Under the pieces are notes generated by a model that saw only the letters and a program-made list of their open reading frames with translations, was not told the DNA's origin and made no database searches. 64,000 nucleotides of DNA from Candidatus Nucleicultrix amoebiphila FS5. GTDB taxonomy: Bacteria > Pseudomonadota > Alphaproteobacteria > Caedimonadales > Nucleicultricaceae. Below, one piece after another: positions 8,081 to 15,599 of the stretch. Every line of letters starts with the position of its first letter. Positions within the stretch are counted from its first letter, which is position 1. The stretch is from positions 1,240,001 through 1,304,000 of the forward strand of contig NZ_CP008743.1 in the NCBI RefSeq assembly GCF_002117145.1, written 5' to 3'. The translations under genes were made by a program, and so were the position numbers.

Positions 8081-8710
8081 TTATTGACTTCGATCAAGGA
8101 AAATAGATTTTTGTCTTTTGACTTTCCGACTAAACTTCTTCTTAGAATGAGGGACGCTTTTTATGTGTTGGCGTTCACTGCGGGTAAGGCGTTGGGCAAA
8201 AACGACGTTGTCGATAAACACCGTTTTGAAATCCCGACAGGGGAGATCCAATAATCTCTTTCCTGCAAAAGTTACTAAAAATGGAGAAGCCGTTGTTTCC
8301 AGTCCTGAGGAATCACTGCGTTCTTTTTCTTTGATAAACCCTGCAAAACTAAGTGCCCCTTGATAATTATAACGAAAATAGGGGAAAACGTCATACGTAC
8401 CGAGCGTCTTTCTTTGAGACATTTTTGCTTGGAGATGTTCTTCATAAACGGCATAAAACAAGCGGGATTGCTCCAGAAGCTGTTTCGTCATTTCTCCCAC
8501 GGATTGTGAAGGTGAAATGGGTTTGTTTTTCTTGAGCAGATACTGCAATACATACTTTGTTTGGTGCAAATGGGGTCTTAAAGCAAAATAGTCTTCGTCC
8601 ATCTGTAGATCAAGAACCCCAGTCGCTTTTAAGGGGTTGAAAGTGAACATCCAGAAGAGAGAAATACTGATAATAATAAGACGGTAATTTTTTAGGGTTG
8701 TATGCATCAT
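8081..8710 (-). CDS. Exported protein with basic C-terminal tail
   Basis: AGGAG lies five bases before ATG 8710 and eight before ATG 8707; either gives about 209 residues. The N-terminus is a signal peptide or anchor (Leu-Ile-Ile-Ile-Ser-Ile-Ser-Leu-Phe-Trp). The middle has no known domain. The last ~30 residues are strongly basic (Ser-Lys-Lys-Lys-Phe-Ser-Arg-Lys-Val-Lys-Arg-Gln-Lys), resembling the basic clusters of several other exported proteins in this window. Role unknown; nucleic-acid binding or host nuclear targeting would be speculation. Confidence 0.6.
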   Translation of the reverse strand: MMHTTLKNYRLIIISISLFWMFTFNPLKATGVLDLQMDEDYFALRPHLHQTKYVLQYLLKKNKPISPSQSVGEMTKQLLEQSRLFYAVYEEHLQAKMSQRKTLGTYDVFPYFRYNYQGALSFAGFIKEKERSDSSGLETTASPFLVTFAGKRLLDLPCRDFKTVFIDNVVFAQRLTRSERQHIKSVPHSKKKFSRKVKRQKSIFLDRSQ

Positions 8711-8840
8711 CAATACTCCTGCTGATTATAAAAAAGCTCATCTTAGGTATATTTTTTAATCATTATTTTTAAGTATAAAATGACTTAAGTTTTTCTTAAA
8801 AATTCAAAATGGGGAAAAGTCGCGCGGGGAATAAAAAATA

Positions 8841-8862
8841 AGAAGGGGACGCTTCCCCTTCT
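8841..8862 (-). terminator. Terminator of the 8885-9358 gene
   Basis: AGAAGGGGA and TCCCCTTCT pair around a short loop. On the minus strand the hairpin is followed by TATTTTTTATT. It lies 22 bases beyond the stop codon of the exported gene. Confidence 0.8.
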
Positions 8863-8884
8863 CATGCTGTGGTAACGGCTTGAA

Positions 8885-9358
8885 TTACTTTTCTGCAAAA
8901 ACTTCTTCAAAGCTACAAATGTGTTCTATTTTGTCAAGCTCAGGTCTTGAGGAAGGTTTTGTGGCAATATGGATCCGGAGCTTCACAAGGTCTTTGCCTT
9001 TCGTAGAGAGATGAATGTTTTTCGTAGAGCAGGAGGTAGAAAATGTTTCATCTTCGGGGTGAAAGACGTTGGTAAAATAAAAAGTTAAATCTCGCTTACC
9101 CAAGTCTTCTGTATTGATGGTTCCGAGATTCCAGCGCATGTTCTGTTTAACGTCTCCCGGCCTAATAGAAAATGTATATTTTTTGGAATCAGGAAGCGTA
9201 ACAACAAGTTTATCCATACTCTTTGTTCCGACGAGAGGACTTTTGATGCCGAGTGTTACTTGAACTTCATGGGATTCCGATTCCGCACTTGCATTTGCTT
9301 GTGAATGCCCCATACATAAAGCGGCCAACGTGAGGATTATTTTATCAAAAAAGCGCAT
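8885..9358 (-). CDS. Exported protein of unknown function
   Basis: The 157-residue protein starts at ATG 9358 with AGGGAG seven bases upstream. A signal peptide ends near Ala-Asn-Ala-Ser-Ala. The mature part alternates strands (Val-Gln-Val-Thr-Leu, Leu-Val-Val-Thr-Leu, Leu-Thr-Phe-Tyr-Phe, Val-Lys-Leu-Arg-Ile-His-Ile) with two Cys residues, like a small beta-sandwich with one disulfide. No family is recognised. It is monocistronic with its own terminator. Confidence 0.6.
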   Translation of the reverse strand: MRFFDKIILTLAALCMGHSQANASAESESHEVQVTLGIKSPLVGTKSMDKLVVTLPDSKKYTFSIRPGDVKQNMRWNLGTINTEDLGKRDLTFYFTNVFHPEDETFSTSCSTKNIHLSTKGKDLVKLRIHIATKPSSRPELDKIEHICSFEEVFAEK

Positions 9359-9463
9359 CTTAAAACTCCCTGTTTATTTTCTAAAGGCTGTCGAAAATAG
9401 TTTAATTTTTTCTTAAAGCCTGAACAATAGGAAAAACTGTAGTGTATAGGTTCCGCACATATG

Positions 9464-9602
9464 AGCTAAAATTGCCAGCTTTGAAGCCTCTGCCTTACTT
9501 CTTAAAAAGCAGCTCTCGCCAGAGGCTTCTGAAAAGCTCACCGATGATCTGATTGAATTTCTTGCCTCCTCAAGAGAATTCAAAAAGTTTCTTGAAACTT
9601 AA
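9464..9602 (+). pseudogene. Possible 3' remnant of a lost gene
   Basis: An open frame of about 45 codons on the plus strand lacks a start codon and ends at TAA 9600-9602. Its translation is clean amphipathic helix (for example Leu-Thr-Asp-Asp-Leu-Ile-Glu-Phe-Leu-Ala). It overlaps the last bases of the hemerythrin gene on the other strand. It may be the end of a degraded gene; chance is not excluded. Confidence 0.22.
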
Positions 9603-10246
9603 GTTCTCGCAATCGATATGTTCTGGCGGAAGGGAGACAAACTCTCATAAAGAGCCATCACTTTCTCATAATCCTGAGGGGGATGAACGTCTTTAATCTT
9701 AGTAAAGAGAATATCTAAGTCTTGAGCATTTAAGTCTGCGGACAACATCGTCAAGAGTTTTTCTGCTTCAGCAGGCTTTTTTATGGTACAGTAAACAACT
9801 TTAACTGCCCAGAGCTCTGCATCCGTAAAAGCTTCCCAAAGAAGGGGCAGGATGGCTTCCTCTTTCTCAAGGTGAGTGAGATAACGTCCGATAAATTTAC
9901 ACAAGGACTTGTACATTTTTTGGCCCAAATCTTGAGAATCCATTGAACCGGTCTGTAAAGATCGAACATTTTCTTCAACCTCATCCAACACTGCTTCTTG
10001 TGCTTGATGATCTTCTTCGAACTGTAAGACTTCCTTATCAAACTTGCTTAAAATAAAAGGATGTGCCCATGTTTCTTCGCTCTCAGCATGATCACGCAAT
10101 TCTTTGATCATGTTTTCTATTTGTTGCATTAAGCCCTTCACAGCCAGTGTGTCCTTAAAATTGATAGTGCTGGCTTTGTGAGCAATTTCAAAAAGCATGC
10201 TACGCTGCTCATCATGGGGAGCCGTGTAAAAATCAACGCGGGGCAT
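9599..10246 (-). CDS. Hemerythrin-domain protein
   Basis: The 215-residue cytosolic helical protein has ligands spaced as in HHE hemerythrins: His11, His53 with Glu57/58, His62, His80 with Glu84, and His125 with Glu129/130. Such domains bind a di-iron centre and handle O2, NO or iron. The C-terminal ~80 residues are a helical extension. It is third in an operon with TetR and zinc-ribbon genes; its ATG overlaps the zinc-ribbon gene by 14 bases. Regulation by the TetR protein is therefore likely. Confidence 0.78.
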   Translation of the reverse strand: MPRVDFYTAPHDEQRSMLFEIAHKASTINFKDTLAVKGLMQQIENMIKELRDHAESEETWAHPFILSKFDKEVLQFEEDHQAQEAVLDEVEENVRSLQTGSMDSQDLGQKMYKSLCKFIGRYLTHLEKEEAILPLLWEAFTDAELWAVKVVYCTIKKPAEAEKLLTMLSADLNAQDLDILFTKIKDVHPPQDYEKVMALYESLSPFRQNISIART

Positions 10247-10508
10247 TTTCTTTCTCCTTCATTTTCTTCCATGCTGGAAAGGATGTTAATAAGTCTTGAA
10301 CGAGTTTTCGTGCGGCAGAATCTTCAATTCCTTGAGAGTTTTTGTAGTAGCTCACCGTCATCTCAAAAATTTCCGCATACGGTTTAAGGGTTCCATCAGG
10401 ATTTGTGCAATGAACACAATAAAGGCTCTCGGGATTCTTAAGCGCATAATCCTCAAGCTTTGACATGGGAAACCCACATGATCCACAAGCGGTACATTTT
10501 TTATCCAT
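10233..10508 (-). CDS. Small zinc-ribbon protein
   Basis: AGGAG lies seven bases before ATG 10508, giving 91 residues. The start overlaps the end of the TetR gene by eight bases, indicating translational coupling. The N-terminus holds Cys-Thr-Ala-Cys-Gly-Ser-Cys-Gly-Phe-Pro-Met and, after ~20 residues, Cys-Val-His-Cys: a zinc-ribbon of the putative zinc ribbon (zf_2-like) type. The C-terminal helical part is charged. It probably acts with the hemerythrin protein. Exact function unknown. Confidence 0.72.
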   Translation of the reverse strand: MDKKCTACGSCGFPMSKLEDYALKNPESLYCVHCTNPDGTLKPYAEIFEMTVSYYKNSQGIEDSAARKLVQDLLTSFPAWKKMKEKENAPR

Positions 10509-11100
10509 TGTTTTTCTCCTTTTCCTTTGCAATAAGTTTCATAAAATTATCAATAAGTTCTGGACCCTTTGTGCGAATGAGAGATTTCCCTGGTGCAAAC
10601 AAATCGCGATGGCTGAGATAGTAATAAATTAGTCCATTCCAAGTGTTGAAGAGGAAGGAGGGGGGAATGACTTGCAAGAGTCCTTCTTCCATCTCTTTCT
10701 TTGCTATTTGGTTGATGTTATGCGAAATACCGGATTGCAGCATGAAAAGTGTACTTTTAACTGCCGGAGGTAAAAGAGGACTTTCAATCAAAATCTGAGA
10801 GAAAATATCTTCAAAATCCTCCAGCACAGTTAAATGAGCTTCAAGGATAGTCCGTAAAGACGCGTTCTCACTCTTAATTGTTTGAAACGCCTCTGACATG
10901 CGGCGTCCTACCTCATCAATGATACCAACAACCAAATCATTCTTTGTTGAGAAGTGAACAAAAATAGTCCCATGGGATATCCCGGCTGCCTTGGCAATAT
11001 CGAGGGTTTTTGTAGCGATAATCCCTTGCTTTGCCATCAGCTGAAGGCCAGTTTGAATAATCTTTTCCTTTGTGTGTAGTTTCTGTATTTTTCTCAACAT
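10501..11100 (-). CDS. TetR-family transcriptional repressor
   Basis: The 199-residue protein has an N-terminal helix-turn-helix of TetR type (Thr-Leu-Asp-Ile-Ala-Lys-Ala-Ala-Gly-Ile-Ser-His-Gly-Thr-Ile-Phe, residues ~32-47, then His-Phe-Ser-Thr-Lys-Asn-Asp-Leu) and a helical ligand domain. It is first in an operon with a zinc-ribbon and a hemerythrin protein. A palindrome next to its own promoter suggests autoregulation. The ligand is unknown; an oxidative, NO or iron signal would fit the hemerythrin. Confidence 0.9.
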   Translation of the reverse strand: MLRKIQKLHTKEKIIQTGLQLMAKQGIIATKTLDIAKAAGISHGTIFVHFSTKNDLVVGIIDEVGRRMSEAFQTIKSENASLRTILEAHLTVLEDFEDIFSQILIESPLLPPAVKSTLFMLQSGISHNINQIAKKEMEEGLLQVIPPSFLFNTWNGLIYYYLSHRDLFAPGKSLIRTKGPELIDNFMKLIAKEKEKNNG

Positions 11101-11113
11101 TTCACTGATCCAT

Positions 11114-11134
11114 AACTCACTGAGTTACCACTCA
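11114..11134 (-). promoter_or_regulatory. Likely operator of the TetR repressor
   Basis: AACTCA-C-TGAGTT (11114-11126) is a perfect palindrome around one base, followed after three bases by another ACTCA half-site (11130-11134). It covers the expected transcription start and touches the -10 box of the promoter for the TetR operon. This is the usual arrangement for an autorepressing TetR protein. Confidence 0.68.
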
Positions 11135-11161
11135 ATATAATAATCGCTTTCTTAATGTCAA
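11134..11161 (-). promoter_or_regulatory. Promoter of the TetR/zinc-ribbon/hemerythrin operon
   Basis: On the minus strand TTGACA (11161-11156) and TATATT (11139-11134) are separated by 16 bases, a near-consensus sigma-70 promoter. It lies ~35 bases before the TetR start codon and overlaps the palindromic operator. Confidence 0.75.
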
Positions 11162-11234
11162 GTTTTTTTTGCACTTATGGACTTGTGTAAAACTTACCCT
11201 GAGCTCTTCTTTTGTATTTCCGCTCGGGTGTCGC

Positions 11235-12059
11235 TTAAAATCTAGGCGATATTTCACCTGTGACAAACACCAGGTCTTCCGTCAGCGTTTTTAAAATTAA
11301 GTGACCATCCTCGTTAATATCGACAAACACACCTTGGAAACGATTTTTCCCATCAAAGATTTCGACCTGTTCCCCCTTATAGGCGAGATAATTTCTATAG
11401 ATGGATATTAAGGATCCATGGTGAAGACCTTTGGTGAAATAGAGATGAATGCTTTCGGTCAAATGGGTGAGGACCTCTTCCGTGCTTGGAGGGAAGGGCA
11501 TAAGGCAACGGAGAGACGTTGCGGGTTGATCAATTTTTGAACACGCTTCTTCTGACATATCGACGTTCAAACCGATTCCAACATAAGCGACAAAATGATG
11601 ACTGCCATGTTGTTCCATTCCACATAAAACGCCGCCGATTTTTTTATCGTTGACCAGAAGGTTATTGATCCATCTTAATTTGGGTTTCTGCCCAAAATGT
11701 TCAAGGGTTCGGGCAGTGGCTAACGCCCCCAGAATCGGAATATCAGAGAGTTTTTCAAGGGCATCAAAAGGCACATAAATGCCAAAGGTTGCGAACACAT
11801 TCCCCTTGGGGGAAACCCAGCTGCGGCCCCACATTCCTTTTCCCCCTTCTTGACTATCTGCTGAGACAAGAAGCCACTGCTTTTCATCAATATCGAGACG
11901 ATGTTGCTTAATCGTCGTTTGTGTAGAAGGGATATGAGAATAATGACGACGAATAATCTTTGTTCCGTCCAAAGTAAGGGCGTCTTCTCTGTAATCAGTA
12001 GCCATAGCGGCGGTATTCAAAAAGATAAAGCTCAAGAATAAGAGATGTAAAAATTTCAT
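11235..12059 (-). CDS. Exported biotin-protein-ligase-like protein
   Basis: The 274-residue protein has the fold signatures of BirA/biotin-protein ligase without the DNA-binding domain. Unusually, it begins with a clear signal peptide (Met-Lys-Phe-Leu-His-Leu-Leu, ending near Ala-Met-Ala). GGAGG six bases before ATG 12059 supports that start. The biotin loop GRGRRGR of E. coli is Gly-Lys-Gly-Met-Trp-Gly-Arg here (73-79), so Met76 stands at the R118 position. KWPND is Arg-Trp-Ile-Asn-Asn (129-133). The lysine equivalent to K183 is kept (Lys140, in Lys-Lys-Ile-Gly-Gly-Val-Leu). The C-terminal SH3-like part is present. It lies 28 bases after a DUF1284 gene and in an operon with an exported biotinyl-domain protein. 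Activity outside the cytosol is unproven. Confidence 0.8.
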   Translation of the reverse strand: MKFLHLLFLSFIFLNTAAMATDYREDALTLDGTKIIRRHYSHIPSTQTTIKQHRLDIDEKQWLLVSADSQEGGKGMWGRSWVSPKGNVFATFGIYVPFDALEKLSDIPILGALATARTLEHFGQKPKLRWINNLLVNDKKIGGVLCGMEQHGSHHFVAYVGIGLNVDMSEEACSKIDQPATSLRCLMPFPPSTEEVLTHLTESIHLYFTKGLHHGSLISIYRNYLAYKGEQVEIFDGKNRFQGVFVDINEDGHLILKTLTEDLVFVTGEISPRF

Positions 12060-12087
12060 GGGATTCCTCCAATAAAAATGGTTCGTG

Positions 12088-12498
12088 TTAAATGGTGTGA
12101 AGTTTCAAAAGAGCTGTCTCGCAAAGCCCCAAATCCTTCCATTGACAGCCTGCGCAAATTTCATGAAAAACAGAAAGGGATACAGTTTTAAGAATCTTCT
12201 CTTTGGCTTCTCTCCAGGTAAGAGAATCTCCAGGAGCTATCCCAAGACACCGTCCATGGCGGCGATCAAGGCTTTCAATTTTTTCTTGGGAAAGACAGGT
12301 GCTCCCTGTTTTCTCCGGGCACGCCTGACAAATAGCGTCCGTTTCTCCGACGACATCGATAGCTTGGGTATCTCCGTCGGGTGAGCGCAGAACATCCACG
12401 ATCTGTTGAAAATTATCGACGAAAGACGATGAATATCCTTTGCCCTCAAAGCCTAAGGCACAGAGAAAATGATGGGGGCGAAATTTTAAGACGTCCAT
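12088..12498 (-). CDS. DUF1284 protein (possible iron-sulfur protein)
   Basis: The 136-residue protein matches DUF1284: Arg-Pro-His-His-Phe-Leu-Cys near the start, Gly-Lys-Gly-Tyr-Ser, Ile-Cys-Gln-Ala-Cys-Pro in the middle, and Cys-Ala-Gly-Cys near the end. The Cys/His set suggests a metal or iron-sulfur site. No signal peptide is present, so it should be cytosolic. Its start overlaps the exported biotinyl-domain gene by 13 bases, and the exported biotin-ligase-like gene follows at 28 bases. Its role in that operon is unknown. Confidence 0.78.
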   Translation of the reverse strand: MDVLKFRPHHFLCALGFEGKGYSSSFVDNFQQIVDVLRSPDGDTQAIDVVGETDAICQACPEKTGSTCLSQEKIESLDRRHGRCLGIAPGDSLTWREAKEKILKTVSLSVFHEICAGCQWKDLGLCETALLKLHTI

Positions 12499-13400
12499 CG
12501 TCTGGATCCTGAAGGTGAAATCTTAAGAACACGACGGGAGGGGGGCGTAAACAAAAAAACCTCCCTCAGCTCAGCAACGGAACGACGCAAAAATCCACGG
12601 CTCGCCCAAACCAATTCCCACCCTTTAACATCAGAAAGGGCCAGCGTAAGGAATAGTAAAAAGGCTTCAAAGGTAAGCCAAAACAGCTGATGATAAAAAG
12701 TGCCATCAAAGATTTGGAGCCCCAAGTCTTTGGGGGTGAGCTGGGGAAGGCGTCCTGCAAAATGTTTCATAGGGAGAGAAACAGAATGAAAAATTGAGAG
12801 AGCACTCGCGTCCTCGACGAGGGTTTCATTGATAGGCGTTGAAGGGGTAATTTTTGGTTCTTCAACTGTATGATCATACTGCAGCAGTTTTTCAGTCACG
12901 TTAGGTAAAAATTGTGCAGGCAATAATTGAGTGTTTTCTTGAGCAAGAGGCATCAAGAGTACTTTCGGTGTAATGGGGATCATGAGAACGAAAAGTTGTT
13001 GAATGATGGGAAGTTGAAGTACACTTTTTTTCAATTCAAGTGGTTCTTTATTGTTCTTTTTTTCTTCTGGGAGTTCAATGGGGGTATTGGGAGTCGGAGG
13101 ATTTGGTGATATGCTAAAAAGCTTATAGCCTTCTTTGATCTTAGCTTGTTCTTGAACTTCTAAATTGGCTACATATCCTCCACGAAAAGAACGTAGCGTG
13201 ATGCGAGGCATTTTAGAACTTAAAAGTTTTAGAATTTTTTGGTCAGCTTTGACGTAGCTGCCACTTTTAACATAAATCTTTTCTATAGTTCCCTCACATC
13301 CACTTATAAAGTCTTCAACAATAGAAGAGCCCTGGCTAGACTTAACACCAATGATGAAAAAGAGCAGCGCGAAAAGCGCCAAAGAAGAACGTATATTCAT
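12486..13400 (-). CDS. Exported membrane protein with biotinyl/lipoyl-like domain
   Basis: The 304-residue protein begins with a signal peptide (1-24). Residues 33-98 align without gaps to biotinyl carrier domains: Gly-Thr-Ile-Glu-Lys-Ile-Tyr-Val-Lys-Ser-Gly, then Ser-Ser-Lys63-Met at the place of the Met-Lys-Met biotin site, then Gly-Gly-Tyr-Val and Ile-Lys-Glu-Gly. Lys63 falls exactly at the biotinylated position. A Pro-rich linker follows, and then a membrane helix at ~238-255 with a basic tail. It heads an operon with DUF1284 and an exported biotin-ligase-like protein, which fits an enzyme-substrate pair outside the cytosol (inference). A HlyD-type hairpin domain is the main alternative. 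Confidence 0.68.
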   Translation of the reverse strand: MNIRSSLALFALLFFIIGVKSSQGSSIVEDFISGCEGTIEKIYVKSGSYVKADQKILKLLSSKMPRITLRSFRGGYVANLEVQEQAKIKEGYKLFSISPNPPTPNTPIELPEEKKNNKEPLELKKSVLQLPIIQQLFVLMIPITPKVLLMPLAQENTQLLPAQFLPNVTEKLLQYDHTVEEPKITPSTPINETLVEDASALSIFHSVSLPMKHFAGRLPQLTPKDLGLQIFDGTFYHQLFWLTFEAFLLFLTLALSDVKGWELVWASRGFLRRSVAELREVFLFTPPSRRVLKISPSGSRRWTS

Positions 13401-13590
13401 TGCGGGTTTCCCCCCTTTTGAATTTTTTCTCTGCTAAGGCTTACCATGAATTTTAAGGACCGCCCACCCATAAAAATAAGTTGACAGCGTTTCCCCCACG
13501 GGACGGGGCCTTGCTTAAAACAAGCAATTGAAAATCATAAAAAAGACCCCATATGAAGGGTGTAAATAGGGCTTAAGGGGTTTTATTGGG

Positions 13591-14868
13591 ATGATTTCTT
13601 TTCTAAATCATTGCTGGATTTCTTTTTCGATGAAGAAGCTGACTATTGTTCTCTTATCAATCGTGCTGATTGCACCAGAATGTGTTCAAGCAACCAAAAG
13701 AACCCGTGATTCTTTTGAAAATCAAGATCAAGTTGACGCTCCCAGAGCGCGTGATAGAAGACCCAGTCCCCGCAAAAAAAGCAGATTTGAAGCTTTGAAA
13801 GACACCGTTTTAGAAAATAAAGAAATTGCTCTTGTTGCAGCGGGTCTTGTCATTGGTGTGGCCGCAGAATATTTTTGTCCCGGCAGCACACAATCCCTTG
13901 GGTCATATTCGAGTTCTCTATTTACACCCAGTGCTACGACGAGCACGGCAATCGTTTCCACCCATCATACGTCCCAATTGACAGAATATGTTGCGAGAGC
14001 AGCAACACCCCTTACAACGGCAGGCGTTGGCTTGTTTTTAGGGGCTGTTGCTAAATTTGTAAACCCCATCAGAAGTACTCCCTCTACGATATCTCGCCCT
14101 TTGTCCACGGATGTGGAGGCGTTTCTAGAAGAGCAATTTAGTCTCCCTCATTCCCCCTCCACACAAGAGGCGCTCTCTACTCCTCCGTCAACATCCCTGA
14201 TTTCTCATTCCAATGGAAACGGCGGGGATGGATCTGATTATGGAACAACCTCATCGGGGCTTGGGGGTGAACAGACGTCGGGATTTGCTTTAGGAATCAC
14301 CTCTGCTTTTAGTCCTGGAACATTTCAAGTTGTGCAATCACAAGAAGAAAATAACACGCGTCAAGAACGGGCGCGGTCTTCTTCTGTTCCAACGCAGTTC
14401 AATTTTATTATCCCACAAGATCTTGATTTAGGTGCCCCCATTACGGTTTATGATGCGAACAACCCCCACTCAAAATTTGTTATGACCTATCCATTTGCCC
14501 TCAACCCCGTTACCCAATTGGCGTATGATCACAACAGACGGGCTTATATTCCTATTAAGGCCTTATCCAGTTCTGAAGAAGAAGAGGAAGAACACATACA
14601 GACTAACTTTGAAATCGTTCAGCCGAAATCTCTCAATCTTGGTGCAGAGATTACGATTTACGATGTGACGAACCGTGAAAATCCTTTTGTTTCTACATAT
14701 CCGTTTGCTCTCACTCCTGATATGCCCTTGGTTTTTGATCGCTGGAGAAAAGCCTATATCCCCATCAAATTTCCTACGATGCCCCGCCAAGCACACCAGG
14801 GAGATGCGCAACCATCCGTTGAGACTTCTTTGTCCAATCCTGGAGGAACAGGACGGGAAAATAATTAA
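13591..14868 (+). CDS. Exported protein with NLS-like cluster and internal repeat
   Basis: ATG 13591 gives 425 residues; ATG 13630 gives a more typical signal peptide (Met-Lys-Lys-Leu-Thr-Ile-Val, ending near Val-Gln-Ala), but neither has a strong ribosome site. After the signal come Thr-Lys-Arg-Thr-Arg and a basic cluster Arg-Arg-Pro-Ser-Pro-Arg-Lys-Lys-Ser-Arg (56-65) like a nuclear localisation signal, then two glycine-rich hydrophobic helices. The C-terminal half is Ser/Thr-rich and holds two copies of a ~55-residue repeat (14398-14562 and 14602-14769), each with Leu-Gly-Ala-x-Ile-Thr-x-Tyr-Asp and Tyr-Ile-Pro-Ile-Lys. It is paralogous to the protein at 43440-44858. Host-directed function is inference. 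Confidence 0.65.
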   Translation: MISFLNHCWISFSMKKLTIVLLSIVLIAPECVQATKRTRDSFENQDQVDAPRARDRRPSPRKKSRFEALKDTVLENKEIALVAAGLVIGVAAEYFCPGSTQSLGSYSSSLFTPSATTSTAIVSTHHTSQLTEYVARAATPLTTAGVGLFLGAVAKFVNPIRSTPSTISRPLSTDVEAFLEEQFSLPHSPSTQEALSTPPSTSLISHSNGNGGDGSDYGTTSSGLGGEQTSGFALGITSAFSPGTFQVVQSQEENNTRQERARSSSVPTQFNFIIPQDLDLGAPITVYDANNPHSKFVMTYPFALNPVTQLAYDHNRRAYIPIKALSSSEEEEEEHIQTNFEIVQPKSLNLGAEITIYDVTNRENPFVSTYPFALTPDMPLVFDRWRKAYIPIKFPTMPRQAHQGDAQPSVETSLSNPGGTGRENN

Positions 14869-14932
14869 TAAAGTATGAGAGACGAAAAGCTCCGGTCGTA
14901 ACGGGGATCTCCTCCTGCTATTCAAATTCCTT

Positions 14933-15259
14933 TTATCGCTGATAGAGACTTTTTGCAGAAGGTTCTATAAAGGTCAATTCGATGGTATTGCTTAACTGCT
15001 CTTTGGTTGCCTTATAGTAACACACGTCTTGCTTTTCAGAGTCGAAGATTGGTGTTTTGCTGCCTCTGCTCATAAGACCCTCAACAGCACTCTTCCCCTT
15101 TGTTATCTTATAGTTTTTTACAGTTTGACCATGGGATAAACTTCTCCAGTCAGTCGCGTTAAACTCTGGGCATTCAGCAAAACTCTGGGAGGCGCAATTG
15201 AAGGACATAATAAGCCCCAATCCAGTTATTTTTAAAACGCGTGACAGTGTATTTTTCAT
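14933..15259 (-). CDS. Small exported protein of unknown function
   Basis: The 108-residue protein starts at ATG 15259 with AAGGA eight bases upstream. A signal peptide ends near Gln-Ser-Phe-Ala. The mature ~80 residues contain two Cys (Glu-Cys-Pro and Val-Cys-Tyr-Tyr), likely a disulfide, and strand-like segments ending Thr-Ile-Glu-Leu-Thr-Phe-Ile. No family is recognised. It is monocistronic. Confidence 0.55.
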   Translation of the reverse strand: MKNTLSRVLKITGLGLIMSFNCASQSFAECPEFNATDWRSLSHGQTVKNYKITKGKSAVEGLMSRGSKTPIFDSEKQDVCYYKATKEQLSNTIELTFIEPSAKSLYQR

Positions 15260-15387
15260 GATTTTATTCCTTTTTTAGGCCCTGTAATTTTCCGTGTTTA
15301 ATCACTCTTATGCAGTGTCTACGGATAGGTCATTTTATTTAACTTTTCGTTAAGAACATACGGAAAAGTCCCATGAAAGATATCGTA

Positions 15388-15417
15388 AATCTTGATTTTT
15401 TCTTAGAAGATCTCATA
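15388..15417 (+). promoter_or_regulatory. Promoter of the leader/MFS transporter transcript
   Basis: TTGATT and TATACT stand 18 bases apart, about 25 bases before a short ORF with a strong ribosome site. This would start a leader of roughly 170 bases before the MFS gene. Box positions are read by eye. Confidence 0.45.
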
Positions 15418-15442
15418 TACTCTTTAGGAAAAAGGAGTAACA

Positions 15443-15469
15443 ATGATGAGTACTGTTATCACATACTAG
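15443..15469 (+). CDS. Possible 8-residue leader peptide before MFS transporter
   Basis: AAGGAG lies five bases before ATG 15443, opening an eight-codon frame (Met-Met-Ser-Thr-Val-Ile-Thr-Tyr) that stops at TAG 15467. A 12-bp hairpin starts five bases later. The layout resembles leader peptides that control antibiotic-resistance genes through ribosome stalling. No conservation evidence is available. Confidence 0.4.
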   Translation: MMSTVITY

Positions 15470-15473
15470 GTCC

Positions 15474-15500
15474 CGGTGTTTAGGGTTTCCCTAAATACCG
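15474..15500 (+). promoter_or_regulatory. 12-bp hairpin after the leader peptide
   Basis: CGGTGTTTAGGG and CCCTAAATACCG pair with one G-T wobble around a TTT loop. T-rich sequence follows (15506-15525), without a pure T-run. A second hairpin (TTGAAACA/TGTTTCAA, 15540-15560) follows before the MFS start. They may form an attenuator or a translation-control element. Confidence 0.5.
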
Positions 15501-15599
15501 TATGATTTGTCTTCTTGTTTTCTTCCATCTCATGCGGTTTTGAAACAGACTTTGTTTCAACAATTGATACATTTCTTAATTTACTTAGGATATTTTTCG

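Noticed and set aside
12486-13400. HlyD-type membrane-fusion protein
   Set aside because: Considered as the main alternative, but the domain is undivided, right after the signal peptide, has Lys at the biotin position, and no transporter gene is adjacent. Not fully excluded.
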